Part shown: positions 9,959-18,884 of the stretch, one piece after another
How positions within the stretch are numbered: the stretch's first letter is position 1
Layout: every line of letters starts with the position of its first letter
DNA from: Noviherbaspirillum suwonense
Lineage (GTDB): Bacteria > Pseudomonadota > Gammaproteobacteria > Burkholderiales > Burkholderiaceae_D
Direction: 5' to 3'
Assembly (NCBI RefSeq): GCF_900182955.1
Contig: NZ_FXUL01000001.1
Location: forward strand, 310,001 to 374,000
Length of the DNA stretch: 64,000 nucleotides
Made by a program: the position numbers and the translations under genes
The notes under the pieces: model-generated
What the model saw: the letters and a program-made list of their open reading frames with translations, nothing else
Told to the model about the DNA's origin: nothing
Database searches by the model: none

Positions 9959-11134
9959 ATGGAATTTGAAACCTGGTGGCTGCTCGGCATCCCCATATTT
10001 TTTGCCCTCGGCTGGGTCGCCGCCCGTGTCGACATACGCGAGCTGGTGTCCGAGTCCCGCACCTTGCCGACAGGCTACTTCAAGGGCCTGAACTTCCTGC
10101 TGAACGACCAGCCGGACAAGGCGATCGATTCCTTCATCGAGATCATGAAGCTCGATCCGGAGAGCATCGAGCTGCACTATGCGCTGGGGAATCTGTTCCG
10201 CCGCCGCGGCGAGACCGAACGTGCGATCCGCGTTCACCAGAGCCTGCTGGCGCGCCAGGACCTGCCGGCCGAGCACAAGGCCCAGGCGCAGTTCGAACTG
10301 GGGCAGGATTACCTGAAGGCCGGGCTGCTGGACCGCGCCGAGGAAGCATTCAACCACCTGATCAGCACCAGCTATTCGGTGCAGGCGCAGCGGGCGCTGC
10401 TCGAGATCTACCAGCGCGAAAAGGAGTGGACGCGGGCGATCGAGGCCGCGCGCGGCCTGCAGGATTCCGGCGCCGGCAGCCGGCAAAAGGAAATCGCCCA
10501 GTTCTACTGCGAACTGGCGCACGATGAGCTGGTGCACACGCACCCGGACGCGGCGCTGGTCATGCTGGAAAACGCCGTGGCCGCCGACCGCAAGAACGTC
10601 CGGGCGACCATGCTGATGGGCGACGTGCACCTGGCGCGCGGCGACACCGAAGCGGCGCTGATGGCATGGCGCCGGGTCGAACAGCAAAGCGTGCCGCACG
10701 TGGCCCTGGTTGCGCAGCGGCTGATGGACGGCTACCGCGCACTCGGGCGTCCGCAGGAAGGCATCAATCTGCTGAAGTTTTACCTGGCGGAAGCATCCTC
10801 GATCGATCTGCTGGAAGTGGTTTTCAAGGCGGTGCTCGAACTGAATGGCGTGGAAGCCGCGAACCAGCTGGTGCGCGACGAGTTGCGCCGCACGCCGACA
10901 TTGCTGGGCCTGGACAAGATGCTGGAAGCGCGGATGATGAATGCGGCGCCGGAAGACCAGTCCGACCTGTCCATGGTGCGCAACCTGGTGCATGGCTATG
11001 CGCAGAAACTGGCGCGCTACCAGTGCAGCCACTGCGGCTTCAAGGCGCGGCAGTTCTACTGGCAATGTCCAGGGTGCAGCCAGTGGGAAACCTATCCGCC
11101 GCGCCGCACCGAAGAACTGAACGTGATGAATTAA
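9959..11134 (+). CDS. lapB: Lipopolysaccharide assembly protein LapB (TPR/rubredoxin-like)
   Basis: LapB is an inner-membrane-anchored TPR scaffold that presents LpxC to FtsH and so limits lipid A synthesis. The 391-residue protein starts with one membrane helix (WWLLGIPIFFALGWVAARVD). TPR repeats follow from ~residue 40 to 350 (FKGLNFLLNDQPDKAIDSFI is the first). The C-terminus is a zinc ribbon with two CxxC pairs (QCSHCGFK and QCPGCSQW). The order lapA-lapB-rfaE1 groups LPS genes together. Confidence 0.93.
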   Translation: MEFETWWLLGIPIFFALGWVAARVDIRELVSESRTLPTGYFKGLNFLLNDQPDKAIDSFIEIMKLDPESIELHYALGNLFRRRGETERAIRVHQSLLARQDLPAEHKAQAQFELGQDYLKAGLLDRAEEAFNHLISTSYSVQAQRALLEIYQREKEWTRAIEAARGLQDSGAGSRQKEIAQFYCELAHDELVHTHPDAALVMLENAVAADRKNVRATMLMGDVHLARGDTEAALMAWRRVEQQSVPHVALVAQRLMDGYRALGRPQEGINLLKFYLAEASSIDLLEVVFKAVLELNGVEAANQLVRDELRRTPTLLGLDKMLEARMMNAAPEDQSDLSMVRNLVHGYAQKLARYQCSHCGFKARQFYWQCPGCSQWETYPPRRTEELNVMN

Positions 11135-11172
11135 TCGATCCCGATCCTGAACCCGATTTGTTGGCCTAGCAG

Positions 11173-12135
11173 ATGAACACTCCCCACCAGCCTTTTCCCG
11201 CTTCCCCGCCGTCGCTGGCCGCACTGTCGTCCACCCGCTTGCTGATCGCTGGCGACATCATGCTGGACCGGTACTGGTTTGGCGAGGTGAGCCGGATATC
11301 GCCCGAAGCGCCGGTGCCTGTCGTGCGCGTCCAGCGGCGTGAAGAACGCCTGGGCGGCGCGGCCAACGTTGCCCGCAACGCGGCGGCATTAGGTGCGCAG
11401 ACCGGCCTTCTGGGCGTGGTCGGTGAAGATGAAGCCGGCGCTGCGGTCGAGCGCATGCTGACCGAGACCGGCACGGCGAGCTACCTGAATCATGACGACG
11501 CGATATCGACCATCATCAAGCTGCGTGTGATCGGGCGCCAGCAGCAGTTGCTGCGCATCGATTTCGAGGAAGCGCCCAGCGATATCGTGCTGCGCGACAA
11601 GCTGAGCCGCTTCAATGCGCTGCTGCCGGCCTACGACCTGGTCGTGCTGTCCGATTATGCAAAGGGCGCGCTGGTGAACGTGGCGGACATGATCACCGCC
11701 GCCCGGGCGCTGGGCAAGCAGGTCCTGGTCGATCCCAAGGGCGACGACTTTTCGCCGTACGCGGGCGCGTCGCTGCTCACGCCGAACCGGGCCGAGCTGC
11801 AGCATATCGTCGGCAGCTGGAAGACCGAGGAGCAGCTGACGACGAAGGCGCAGCGCCTGCGCGAAGAGCTGGCGCTCGAAGCCCTGCTGGTGACCCGTTC
11901 GGAAGACGGCATGACCTTGTACACCGCGGACGCCGTGCGGCATTTCCCGGCGATGGCGCGGGAAGTGTTCGACGTGTCCGGCGCCGGCGACACCGTGATT
12001 GCGACGCTGGCGACCATGCTGGGCGCGGGACTGCCGCTGGCGGATGCGGTGGAAATGGCCAACCGCGCCGGCGGCATCGTCGTGGGCAAGCTGGGCACCG
12101 CAACGGTGACCCGGGAGGAGTTGTTCGGCAGCTGA
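11173..12135 (+). CDS. rfaE1: D-glycero-beta-D-manno-heptose-7-phosphate kinase
   Basis: A PfkB/ribokinase-family sugar kinase that phosphorylates heptose 7-phosphate for the inner core of LPS. It has 320 residues, so it is the kinase domain alone, without the nucleotidyltransferase half of fused HldE; the second function must be encoded elsewhere. Diagnostic features are the N-terminal GDIMLDRYWFGEVSRISPEAP, the GGAANVARNAAALG glycine motif, and the C-terminal PfkB signature VSGAGDTVIATLA with its catalytic aspartate. It follows lapB by 38 bases. Confidence 0.93.
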   Translation: MNTPHQPFPASPPSLAALSSTRLLIAGDIMLDRYWFGEVSRISPEAPVPVVRVQRREERLGGAANVARNAAALGAQTGLLGVVGEDEAGAAVERMLTETGTASYLNHDDAISTIIKLRVIGRQQQLLRIDFEEAPSDIVLRDKLSRFNALLPAYDLVVLSDYAKGALVNVADMITAARALGKQVLVDPKGDDFSPYAGASLLTPNRAELQHIVGSWKTEEQLTTKAQRLREELALEALLVTRSEDGMTLYTADAVRHFPAMAREVFDVSGAGDTVIATLATMLGAGLPLADAVEMANRAGGIVVGKLGTATVTREELFGS

Positions 12136-12247
12136 AGGCAGGGTGTCAACCGTCGGCAGGGTGGCGCGTTAAGGCGGGCAGACATGGATCATGTCCGATT
12201 CACAATCCTCATCTTTTCCCCCCTCGAAGTCCTTTTCGGAGAACATC

Positions 12248-12580
12248 ATGTTCAAGAGATTGTTGCTGTCGGTCGTATTCTGCATGTCCGCCATCGGTGC
12301 CGCGTTTGCTGCCGACATCGAGATCAACAAGGCTGACCTTGCCAGCCTCGACGGTGTAAAGGGTATCGGGCCGTCGCTGGCCAAAAACATCATCGAAGAA
12401 CGGAAAAAGGGCGACTTCAAGGACTGGTCGGACTTTGAAAAGCGGGTCAAGGGCGTCAAGGAAAAGCGCGCGCTGAGACTGTCCGACGCCGGTCTGCGGA
12501 TCAATGGCCAGGCTGTTGGGAAGTCCGCCGCGGCGCCCGCGGGCAAGCCGGCCAAAAAGGACGACCCGAAGAAGTCCTGA
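12248..12580 (+). CDS. comEA: ComEA-like helix-hairpin-helix DNA-binding protein
   Basis: A small exported protein of 110 residues with a Sec signal peptide (FKRLLLSVVFCMSAIGAAFA) and one tandem helix-hairpin-helix unit (IEINKADLASLDGVKGIGPSLA, then I-I-E-x-R). ComEA proteins bind incoming double-stranded DNA in the periplasm during natural transformation. The C-terminal tail is Lys/Ala/Pro-rich. ATG 12248 is chosen because it has a GGAG upstream and begins directly at the signal peptide; the in-frame ATG at 12191 would bury the signal peptide. No other competence genes are in the window. Confidence 0.85.
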   Translation: MFKRLLLSVVFCMSAIGAAFAADIEINKADLASLDGVKGIGPSLAKNIIEERKKGDFKDWSDFEKRVKGVKEKRALRLSDAGLRINGQAVGKSAAAPAGKPAKKDDPKKS

Positions 12581-12606
12581 CATCCGTCGCAGTGCGGCAA
12601 TACAGG

Positions 12607-12633
12607 AAAGCCCCGTTGAACAGGGGCTTTTTT
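12607..12633 (+). terminator. Rho-independent terminator after comEA
   Basis: AAAGCCCC (12607-12614) pairs with GGGGCTTT (12623-12630) and runs into a six-T tract. It separates comEA from cysM. Confidence 0.9.
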
Positions 12634-12731
12634 GCAGGCCGGGCCCGCTGCGTCCGGGAATGGGGGCGCTCCAGCGTCGCTTGCCGTCTGCGATTAAAAT
12701 GGATGTTTAATTGAAGCGGACGCGAACCGAC

Positions 12732-13634
12732 ATGCAATATCCCACGATCGAAGATACGGTAGGCAATACGCCACTGGTGCAACTCAAGCGCATACCCGGT
12801 GAAGAAGCGGCCCGACGCAATAATGTGATCCTTGGCAAGCTCGAGGGCAATAACCCGGCGGGCTCGGTCAAGGACAGGCCGGCGCTGGCGATGATCAAGG
12901 GCGCCGAAGCACGCGGCGATATCAAGCCTGGTGATACGCTGATCGAAGCCACCAGCGGCAATACCGGGATCGCACTGGCAATGGCCGCCTCGATGCGCGG
13001 CTACAAGATGGTGCTGCTGATGCCGGAAAACCTCAGCCTGGAACGGCGCCAGAGCATGGCCGCCTATGGCGCGCAAATCGTGCTGACGCCCAAGACCGGC
13101 GGCATGGAGTATGCAAGGGACCTGGCCGAGCAGATGCAGAAGGAAGGGCAGGGAATCATCCTGGACCAGTTCGCCAACCCGGACAATCCGCGTTCCCACT
13201 ATGAATCCACCGGGCCGGAAATCTGGCGCGACACGGGCGGCGAGATCACGCATTTCGTCAGTGCGATGGGCACGACCGGCACCATCATGGGCGTGTCGCA
13301 ATATCTGAAGGAAAAGAACGAAGCGATCCGTATCATCGGCGCGCAGCCCGACGAAGGCTCGCAGATTCCCGGCATACGGAAATGGCCCGAGGCTTACCTG
13401 CCACGGATTTTCGATCGCTCGCGGGTGGACCAGGTGGAAAACGTCAGCCAGGCGGCTGCGGAGCACATGGCGCGCAGGATGGCGGTGGAAGAGGGTATTT
13501 TTTGCGGCATATCGGCCGCCGGGGCTTGCGAGGTGGCGCTGCGCGTGTCGCAGACAGTGGAGAATGCGACGATCGTTTTCATCGTCTGCGATCGCGGCGA
13601 CCGCTATCTCTCCACGGGCGTTTTTCCCGCCTGA
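12732..13634 (+). CDS. cysM: Cysteine synthase B (O-acetylserine sulfhydrylase CysM)
   Basis: A PLP enzyme forming cysteine from O-acetylserine and sulfide or thiosulfate. The PLP lysine lies in NNPAGSVKDRPALAMI, the substrate loop is EATSGNTGIALA, and the phosphate-binding loop is MGTTGTIMG. The 300-residue length and the ARRNN/YEST features favour CysM over CysK. ATG 12732 is preferred; an in-frame TTG at 12711 would add seven atypical residues. An intrinsic terminator for the opposing gene lies just downstream. Confidence 0.93.
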   Translation: MQYPTIEDTVGNTPLVQLKRIPGEEAARRNNVILGKLEGNNPAGSVKDRPALAMIKGAEARGDIKPGDTLIEATSGNTGIALAMAASMRGYKMVLLMPENLSLERRQSMAAYGAQIVLTPKTGGMEYARDLAEQMQKEGQGIILDQFANPDNPRSHYESTGPEIWRDTGGEITHFVSAMGTTGTIMGVSQYLKEKNEAIRIIGAQPDEGSQIPGIRKWPEAYLPRIFDRSRVDQVENVSQAAAEHMARRMAVEEGIFCGISAAGACEVALRVSQTVENATIVFIVCDRGDRYLSTGVFPA

Positions 13635-13660
13635 TTGCCGGCGCGCCTGAAAGCGCAATG

Positions 13661-13689
13661 AAAAAAGCGGCGCCAGGCATCGGCGCCGC
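13661..13689 (-). terminator. Rho-independent terminator of the leftward HTH gene
   Basis: On the minus strand GCGGCGCC (13689-13682) pairs with GGCGCCGC (13674-13667), followed by six T (13666-13661). It ends the leftward gene at 13713-14069 and separates it from convergent cysM. Confidence 0.8.
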
Positions 13690-13712
13690 CCTGTCGTTCC
13701 GCGAAAGCGGTG

Positions 13713-14069
13713 TCAATCGTTATTGAATGCGCCCGCAGCCGAACCGCTCTTCGGTTTGAACTGCTTGTCGCTGATGCGGAATTTGTCGCGGCGGTCGCCC
13801 ATCAGCACGCGCAGTTCACGGATGGTCAGGTCGCTGACTTCGTGCATGCGGATGAGCAGCGAAGCGCCCACCGGGAGACGTCGATGGCGGATCTTGCTGA
13901 TCACGGGCGGCGCGACCTCGAGCGCACGCGACAGGGCCGCGTCGTTCTTCAGATTCAGCTTTTCGATCAGCGAGTCCAGCAGGTTGTTGGGATCATAGGC
14001 GACTGTTTCTGCAGGCCGCTTGCTTGCTGCGTTTTCAAAGGGATTGTTCATGATAGTTGTGACTTCCAT
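13713..14069 (-). CDS. Small HTH-like protein of unknown role
   Basis: A 118-residue protein (112 if it starts at the second ATG, 14051, which has a GGAAG about 11 bases upstream). The middle has the helical pattern of a Cro/cI-type DNA-binding fold: LIEKLNLKNDAALSRALEVA is followed by PPVISKIRHRRLPVGASLL and IHE/MHEVSD-like helices. The tail is basic then Gly/Ala. I do not recognise a named family. It stands alone: its own terminator lies downstream, and a long AT-rich region upstream probably holds its promoter. A transcription factor of narrow distribution is the likeliest reading. Confidence 0.7.
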   Translation of the reverse strand: MEVTTIMNNPFENAASKRPAETVAYDPNNLLDSLIEKLNLKNDAALSRALEVAPPVISKIRHRRLPVGASLLIRMHEVSDLTIRELRVLMGDRRDKFRISDKQFKPKSGSAAGAFNND

Positions 14070-14417
14070 AGTGCGCTTTCAATAACGGGGATGCCCAGGG
14101 TTCTGGCAGCGTGTCCTGTCTTGGCTGATGCCGGGATTTAAGAACCGGTGATGCATTAGTGCAATTATTAGCGATATGGTGTCATTTAGACAGCCAAATT
14201 CGCTAAAAATTTATCATGGGAAATAATGCGTTTCTTATGAGTAAAATTGCACAGCCGGAAAACGCTTTAGTTATTAACTGCTGGGCGGGATTTTATCCAA
14301 GGTCATGAACCTTGTCACGAAAAGTCGTGCAGTATTTTGCAATTGAAGAATCGCATGCAAATTACTGATTCATATCGTTAAATATGAGCGATAGTCGACC
14401 ATGGATAAAAGCGTGGT
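14070..14417. other. AT-rich intergenic region with two adjacent hairpins
   Basis: About 350 bases without a supported gene and visibly richer in A/T than the surrounding DNA. It contains two side-by-side inverted repeats: CAAGGT/ACCTTG at 14298-14314 and CACGA/TCGTG at 14316-14329. Several A/T tracts look like promoter material for the leftward gene at 14069. No small RNA family is recognised. Confidence 0.5.
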
Positions 14418-14987
14418 TCAAGGATGTTCACTTCTTTTGAATAATTTCACCCAGCCATCCTTGCCAAGTGCCTTGAGCGTAGCGATATTGCGCTTGTAGA
14501 TCGCATCGGTATCGGGCACGGACGCCACCGCGCGGCTGATGCTGTCTTCCCTCAGCAGGTGCAGGATCGGATAGGGCGCGCGGTTGGTGTAATTGCTCAC
14601 GTCGTCACGCTGGGTGCCGGAAAACTGGTAATCCGGATGAAAGCTGGCGATCTGGATCTCGCCCTCCATGCCCAGCCCGGCCAGGATCACGTCGGCGATA
14701 TCGAGAAATTCGTTGTAGTCGGAAAAATCCTGCAACACCCACGGATGGATGAGCAGGGTAGTGTCCGTGAGCTCCGGGTCGCATTCATGCAGGTAAGTCA
14801 GCTCCTGCGTCAGCGCTGCGACCAGCTGGTCCGGTTCGGTCGCTTCGGTGACGGCGTAGCGGACCTGTTTTTTTACGTGGACGGCGCGGGCGAACGGGCA
14901 CAGGTTGAGGCCGATCACGGCGGTTTCCAGCCAGGACTCGACGTCGGACACAATGCGCTGGTGATCGCCGGAAGAAGAATTGTTCAT
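14418..14987 (-). CDS. DUF1415 family protein
   Basis: A 189-residue soluble protein of the uncharacterised DUF1415 family. Family hallmarks are the N-terminal WLETAVIGLNLCPFA, the central DYNEFLDIADVIL, and the SFHPDYQFSGTQRDDVSNYTNRAPYPILHLLRE block with its conserved His, Asp and Arg. Those invariant residues suggest an enzyme, but no activity can be assigned. It is transcribed leftward as a single gene. Confidence 0.88.
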   Translation of the reverse strand: MNNSSSGDHQRIVSDVESWLETAVIGLNLCPFARAVHVKKQVRYAVTEATEPDQLVAALTQELTYLHECDPELTDTTLLIHPWVLQDFSDYNEFLDIADVILAGLGMEGEIQIASFHPDYQFSGTQRDDVSNYTNRAPYPILHLLREDSISRAVASVPDTDAIYKRNIATLKALGKDGWVKLFKRSEHP

Positions 14988-15153
14988 TGATTAGGCACGG
15001 GAAATGCGGGTCCATGATGATGCCAGGGCCGGGCTGGCACGGTGCGCGACGCGGCGGACAGCCGTCTTTCGCGCAATTTATTTCGGCCAGCCAGGCTGCG
15101 GTCGGATGGATCGGCTATTCTTGCGCTCCCTTGAATATGTTTGGATGTGAATT

Positions 15154-15696
15154 ATGGCGCTGAAGTCAACGATCTATAAAGCGGATCTGCAAATTGCGGA
15201 CATGGACCGGCACTATTACCAGGAACACAGCCTGACGCTGGCCCGACATCCATCCGAGACTGATGAGCGGCTGATGGTGCGCCTGGCGGCTTTCGTGCGG
15301 CATGCGCATGCGGCGCTGGTCTTTGCCAAGGGCCTGTCGGATGTCGACGAGCCGGATCTCTGGCAGAAGGACCTGACCGGCGCCATCGAACTCTGGATCG
15401 ACGTCGGCCAGCCGGACGACCGTCGCATGCTGAAGGCCTGCGGCCGCGCCAGTGAAGTCATCGTCTACAGCTATAGCAGCACCAGTGCAATCTGGTGGGG
15501 CCAGGTCGGCAACCGCGTCGAGCGCGCCCGCAACCTGACCGTCTACAACCTGGCCGCAGGCGCCAGCGAAGCGCTGGCCGCGATGGCCCGGCGCAGCATG
15601 CAGTTCCAGTGCACGATACAGGACGGCCAGTTCTGGATCAACGACGGCGACACGCCGCTGGAACTCGAATTCACCGTGCTCAAGGCGCGCGGCTGA
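15154..15696 (+). CDS. YaeQ family protein
   Basis: A 180-residue protein of the YaeQ family, whose fold is related to PD-(D/E)XK nucleases. It begins MALKSTIYKADLQIADMDRHYY, then HPSETDERLMVRLAAFV and LWQKDLTGAIELWIDVGQPD, all typical of the family. The acidic and lysine residues in those blocks are the nuclease-like core. In E. coli yaeQ was linked to suppression of rfaH mutants, but its reaction is unknown. It is convergent with mltB. Confidence 0.9.
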   Translation: MALKSTIYKADLQIADMDRHYYQEHSLTLARHPSETDERLMVRLAAFVRHAHAALVFAKGLSDVDEPDLWQKDLTGAIELWIDVGQPDDRRMLKACGRASEVIVYSYSSTSAIWWGQVGNRVERARNLTVYNLAAGASEALAAMARRSMQFQCTIQDGQFWINDGDTPLELEFTVLKARG

Positions 15697-15702
15697 AGCC
15701 GG

Positions 15703-15724
15703 CGGGGCCGGCATGCCGGCCCCG
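15703..15724. terminator. GC-rich palindrome between convergent yaeQ-type gene and mltB
   Basis: A perfect inverted repeat with ten-base arms (CGGGGCCGGC / GCCGGCCCCG) separated by two bases. It lies between two convergent genes and could stop transcription in both directions, but no T tract follows, so the terminator call is tentative. Confidence 0.5.
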
Positions 15725-15750
15725 CATCGCGAGCCGTCCGTCGGCAGGCC

Positions 15751-16845
15751 TCAGCCGCCGCGCGCGGCGCGCACTGCGCGGCCGAGGTCGATCACGGACA
15801 TCGCGTAGAAAAAGCTCCGGTTGTACTGGGTGATTGCAAAGAAATTATTCGCGCCCAGCCAGTATTCGGTCGGCGCGCCGCCGTTTTGCAGGTCGACCAG
15901 GCCAAACAGCATGTCAGCCGGCGGTTCCACTGTCGGCCGGATGCCGGCGGTGCGGATCTCGTCGAGCCGGAACTTGGCTTCCAGTCCCTGGTTCAGGAAC
16001 ATTTCCCAGCCATTGCCCGACGACGCGTCGAGATTGGCCGGAAACACCGTCGGTTCGCCGCGCTTCCAGCCATGCGCGACCAGGAAGTTGGCGATGCTGC
16101 CGATCGCATCCACCGGCGAATTGCGCAGGTCGACCTTGCCGTCGCCGTCGAAGTCGACCGCGTAGCTGCGTATGCTGCCGGGCATGAACTGCGGCCAGCC
16201 GACCGCGCCGGCATACGACCCGCGCAGCGAGAACGGGTCGATGCCGCTTTCCCGCGCAAATAACAGCGTGTTGGCCAGTTCGCCGCGGAAGTATTCCATG
16301 CGGGCGGTCCGCGTCGGCGTGTCGGGATAGGCGAATGCCAGCGTGGTCACCGCATCCATCACGCGGAAGTTGCCCTTGTTGCGGCCGTAGACGGTTTCCA
16401 CGCCGAGGATGCCGACGATGATGTCGGGCGGCACGCCGTACTGCTGCTCGGCACGGTTGAGGGCGTCGCCGTAGTCGTTCCAGAAGGCGACGCCGGCGTC
16501 GATGCGCACCGGCTCGACGAAACGGGCGCGGTAGGCGGCCCAGTTTTTCGGCCGGCCGGGCGGCGCCGGTTTCATCAGCTGGATCGCGCTGTCGACGAAA
16601 CGCACCCTGGCCAGCACATTTTCCAGTTCGGGCCGGCTGAAGCCGTGGCGGACCACCATGTCGTCGATGAATGCGCTGACGTCGCGCCACTGGCTGAAGT
16701 TGGCGAATTCGCCGCCGTCATCGGCGGCAACCGCGACCTTGCGGGCCTTGGCGGCGCGCTGGCCGGGTTCGGCGGCCTGGGTCTGGCAGCCGCTCAGGAA
16801 GGAGGAAGCAACAAGGAGGGACAGAAACAAACGACTTGAATTCAT
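15751..16845 (-). CDS. mltB: Membrane-bound lytic murein transglycosylase B (lipoprotein)
   Basis: Cleaves the MurNAc-GlcNAc bond of peptidoglycan, leaving 1,6-anhydro ends. The 364-residue precursor has a lipoprotein signal with lipobox LSGC (Cys at residue 20). The SLT_2 domain follows, with the catalytic glutamate in ILGVETVYGRNKGNFRV and the downstream GAVGWPQFMPGSIR motif. Its ATG overlaps the stop of the preceding transglutaminase gene by four bases (ATGA), making it the last gene of the moxR-DUF58-transglutaminase operon. Confidence 0.93.
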   Translation of the reverse strand: MNSSRLFLSLLVASSFLSGCQTQAAEPGQRAAKARKVAVAADDGGEFANFSQWRDVSAFIDDMVVRHGFSRPELENVLARVRFVDSAIQLMKPAPPGRPKNWAAYRARFVEPVRIDAGVAFWNDYGDALNRAEQQYGVPPDIIVGILGVETVYGRNKGNFRVMDAVTTLAFAYPDTPTRTARMEYFRGELANTLLFARESGIDPFSLRGSYAGAVGWPQFMPGSIRSYAVDFDGDGKVDLRNSPVDAIGSIANFLVAHGWKRGEPTVFPANLDASSGNGWEMFLNQGLEAKFRLDEIRTAGIRPTVEPPADMLFGLVDLQNGGAPTEYWLGANNFFAITQYNRSFFYAMSVIDLGRAVRAARGG

Positions 16846-18884
16846 CGGGATCGCTTTAACAGGGATTTGAGTTGGTGAAGTGCGGCGCGCGCACTTTTCG
16901 CATTCGGCGTGTCCTGCATGCCGTAACGCAGGGATTCATAGAGTTCCAGGAAGGCGATTGCCGCCCGCTGCCTGGCCGGCGGCAGCGCAGCCTCGCGCAG
17001 CCGTGTCCGGTAGCTCAGCGGCCCTTCATGCGCGGCCCGCGGCCAGCCCGCCCTGGACAGATCGGCGCACAGCTTGCGGTACAGCCGTTCCGCCGGGTCC
17101 ATCTTTTCGCGGTTGCGCACCAGCGGCAGCGCAACGAGCGCGGTGACCGCGGCGCCCAGCGTCAGCGCCAGCGCGGCCAGCGTGCCCCAGTCGGGGTCGT
17201 CGATGCCGAGCGACTGCAGGAAGCCGCGCTGCCGCGCCGGCGTATAGTCCAGCACCCACTGGTTCCAGGCATTGTTGATGGCGTCCCGGTTGTCGCGCAG
17301 CTTCTGCAGCGCCGCCGACCATGGTCCGCTGGCGGCATCGAAAAACAGCAGGTTGCCGAATTCGCCCCGCGGCCGGTTCGCGGCCAGGTTGCGCTCGACG
17401 CGGTCCGGCGCCACGGCGGCGGTCGGGTCGACCCTGACCCAGCCGCGGCCGGCGAGCCAGACTTCCGCCCATGCATGGGCATCGGATTGCCTGACGGTCA
17501 GATAGCCGTCGACCTGGTTCAGTTCCCCGCCCTGGTAGCCCGTGACGACCCGCGCCGGGATGTCCAGGATGCGCATCAGCACGACGAAGGCGCCCGCATA
17601 GTGTTCGCAGAACCCGGCGCGGGTGGAAAAGAGGAAGTCGTCGACGCCGTTGCGGCCCACGCGCGGCGGACGCAATGTGTAGCTGAATTTCTGCTCGCGG
17701 AACATCTGCAGCACCGCATTGACCATGTCGAGGTCATCGGCGGACCGGCTGCGCAGCTGCGTCGCGAATTCGTGGGTCTTCGGGTTGAAGCCGGGCGGCA
17801 GTTCCATCCAGTCGCGCAGCACCACCGGCGACTCGTCGGCCTGCAGCTGGTAGTCCAGCGACGACGCGACGTCATAGCGCACCCGCTCGGTGACGGCCTG
17901 CGCGGCAAGCAGCTGCATGTCCGGCTGGAGGCGCACCGTGTGCTGCGGAAGCTGCGGGACCGAGACCGGCACGTCGAGCGCGAACAGCGACTGCCGGTTG
18001 CCGGGTTCCTGCGTGACCTGGTAGCGCACCGGCTTGCCGCGGACCGCGACCCGGGTCGACGGCGGCAGCGTGGTCCCGGCCAGCGGGAGCCAGCGCCGGC
18101 CATCGTAATTGCCCAGCACCGGGCCGCGCCAGTACATCTTCGCCGGCGGCGGCGCGGCATCCAGGAAATGCACGCGGAATGCGATTTCCGGCGACAGCGT
18201 CAGGTCGGCGATCTTGCCCGGCTCCATGCTGTCGGACAGCCCGGTGCGCGCGCCCGTCGCATCGCCCGGCATGCCCCAGAACGGCCCCTGGATGCGCGGG
18301 AAGAAAACGAAGAGCACCAGCGTCAGCGGCGCGGCCAGCAGGAACAGGCGCAGCGCCATGCCCAGCCGCTCCCGCAGCGGCGGATGGGCGCCGGTGAACT
18401 GGAAGGACATCTGCGCGCTCAGGATGGCGATCACGCCGGCCGCCGCGAGCAGCGCGGTGGCGATGGTCTGCGAATAAAAGAAGTTGGTCAGCAGGACGAA
18501 GAAGCTGAGGAAGACCACGACGAACAGGTCGCGCCGCGCCCGCATCTCCAGCAGCTTCAGCGCCAGCAGCAGCACCAGCATGCAGACGCCCGCCTCGCGG
18601 CCGAGGAAGGTGCGGTAGCTCTGGTAGACGCCCATCATCAGCACCAGCGCCACCGGCAGCAGCAGCCAGCGCGCCGGCATCCGGTTGCCGCGGAAGGTGA
18701 TCCAGCCGCGCCACAGCAGCAGCGCGCCGGCCGCCAGCGTGACCCAGGCCGGCAGGTGCCAGGCATGCGGGATCATGACCAGCGCGCAGGCGCCGATCAG
18801 CAGCAGGGTGTCGGATTTGTCCCTGGACAGGCCGCGCGACAACTGTTCGCGCAGGCTGGCCGCATGCAGTGCGTTGCGCTTCAT
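16842..18884 (-). CDS. TgpA-like transmembrane transglutaminase/protease
   Basis: A 680-residue inner-membrane protein. Five to six hydrophobic helices occupy about residues 20-190, and a periplasmic DUF3488-type region follows. The transglutaminase-like core has its cysteine in TRAGFCEHYAGAFVVLMRIL, its histidine in SDAHAWAEVWL and its aspartate in VRVDPTAAV. One more membrane helix and a cytoplasmic DUF4129-like tail come last. TgpA of Pseudomonas is the nearest named relative. ATG 18884 overlaps the upstream stop by four bases and begins at the natural N-terminus. The partners MoxR and DUF58 upstream are the standard set; the substrate is unknown. Confidence 0.9.
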   Translation of the reverse strand: MKRNALHAASLREQLSRGLSRDKSDTLLLIGACALVMIPHAWHLPAWVTLAAGALLLWRGWITFRGNRMPARWLLLPVALVLMMGVYQSYRTFLGREAGVCMLVLLLALKLLEMRARRDLFVVVFLSFFVLLTNFFYSQTIATALLAAAGVIAILSAQMSFQFTGAHPPLRERLGMALRLFLLAAPLTLVLFVFFPRIQGPFWGMPGDATGARTGLSDSMEPGKIADLTLSPEIAFRVHFLDAAPPPAKMYWRGPVLGNYDGRRWLPLAGTTLPPSTRVAVRGKPVRYQVTQEPGNRQSLFALDVPVSVPQLPQHTVRLQPDMQLLAAQAVTERVRYDVASSLDYQLQADESPVVLRDWMELPPGFNPKTHEFATQLRSRSADDLDMVNAVLQMFREQKFSYTLRPPRVGRNGVDDFLFSTRAGFCEHYAGAFVVLMRILDIPARVVTGYQGGELNQVDGYLTVRQSDAHAWAEVWLAGRGWVRVDPTAAVAPDRVERNLAANRPRGEFGNLLFFDAASGPWSAALQKLRDNRDAINNAWNQWVLDYTPARQRGFLQSLGIDDPDWGTLAALALTLGAAVTALVALPLVRNREKMDPAERLYRKLCADLSRAGWPRAAHEGPLSYRTRLREAALPPARQRAAIAFLELYESLRYGMQDTPNAKSARAALHQLKSLLKRSR

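Noticed and set aside
12711-12731. TTG start for cysM seven codons upstream
   Set aside because: The added residues are not typical of cysteine synthases and the ATG at 12732 starts at the conserved N-terminus.
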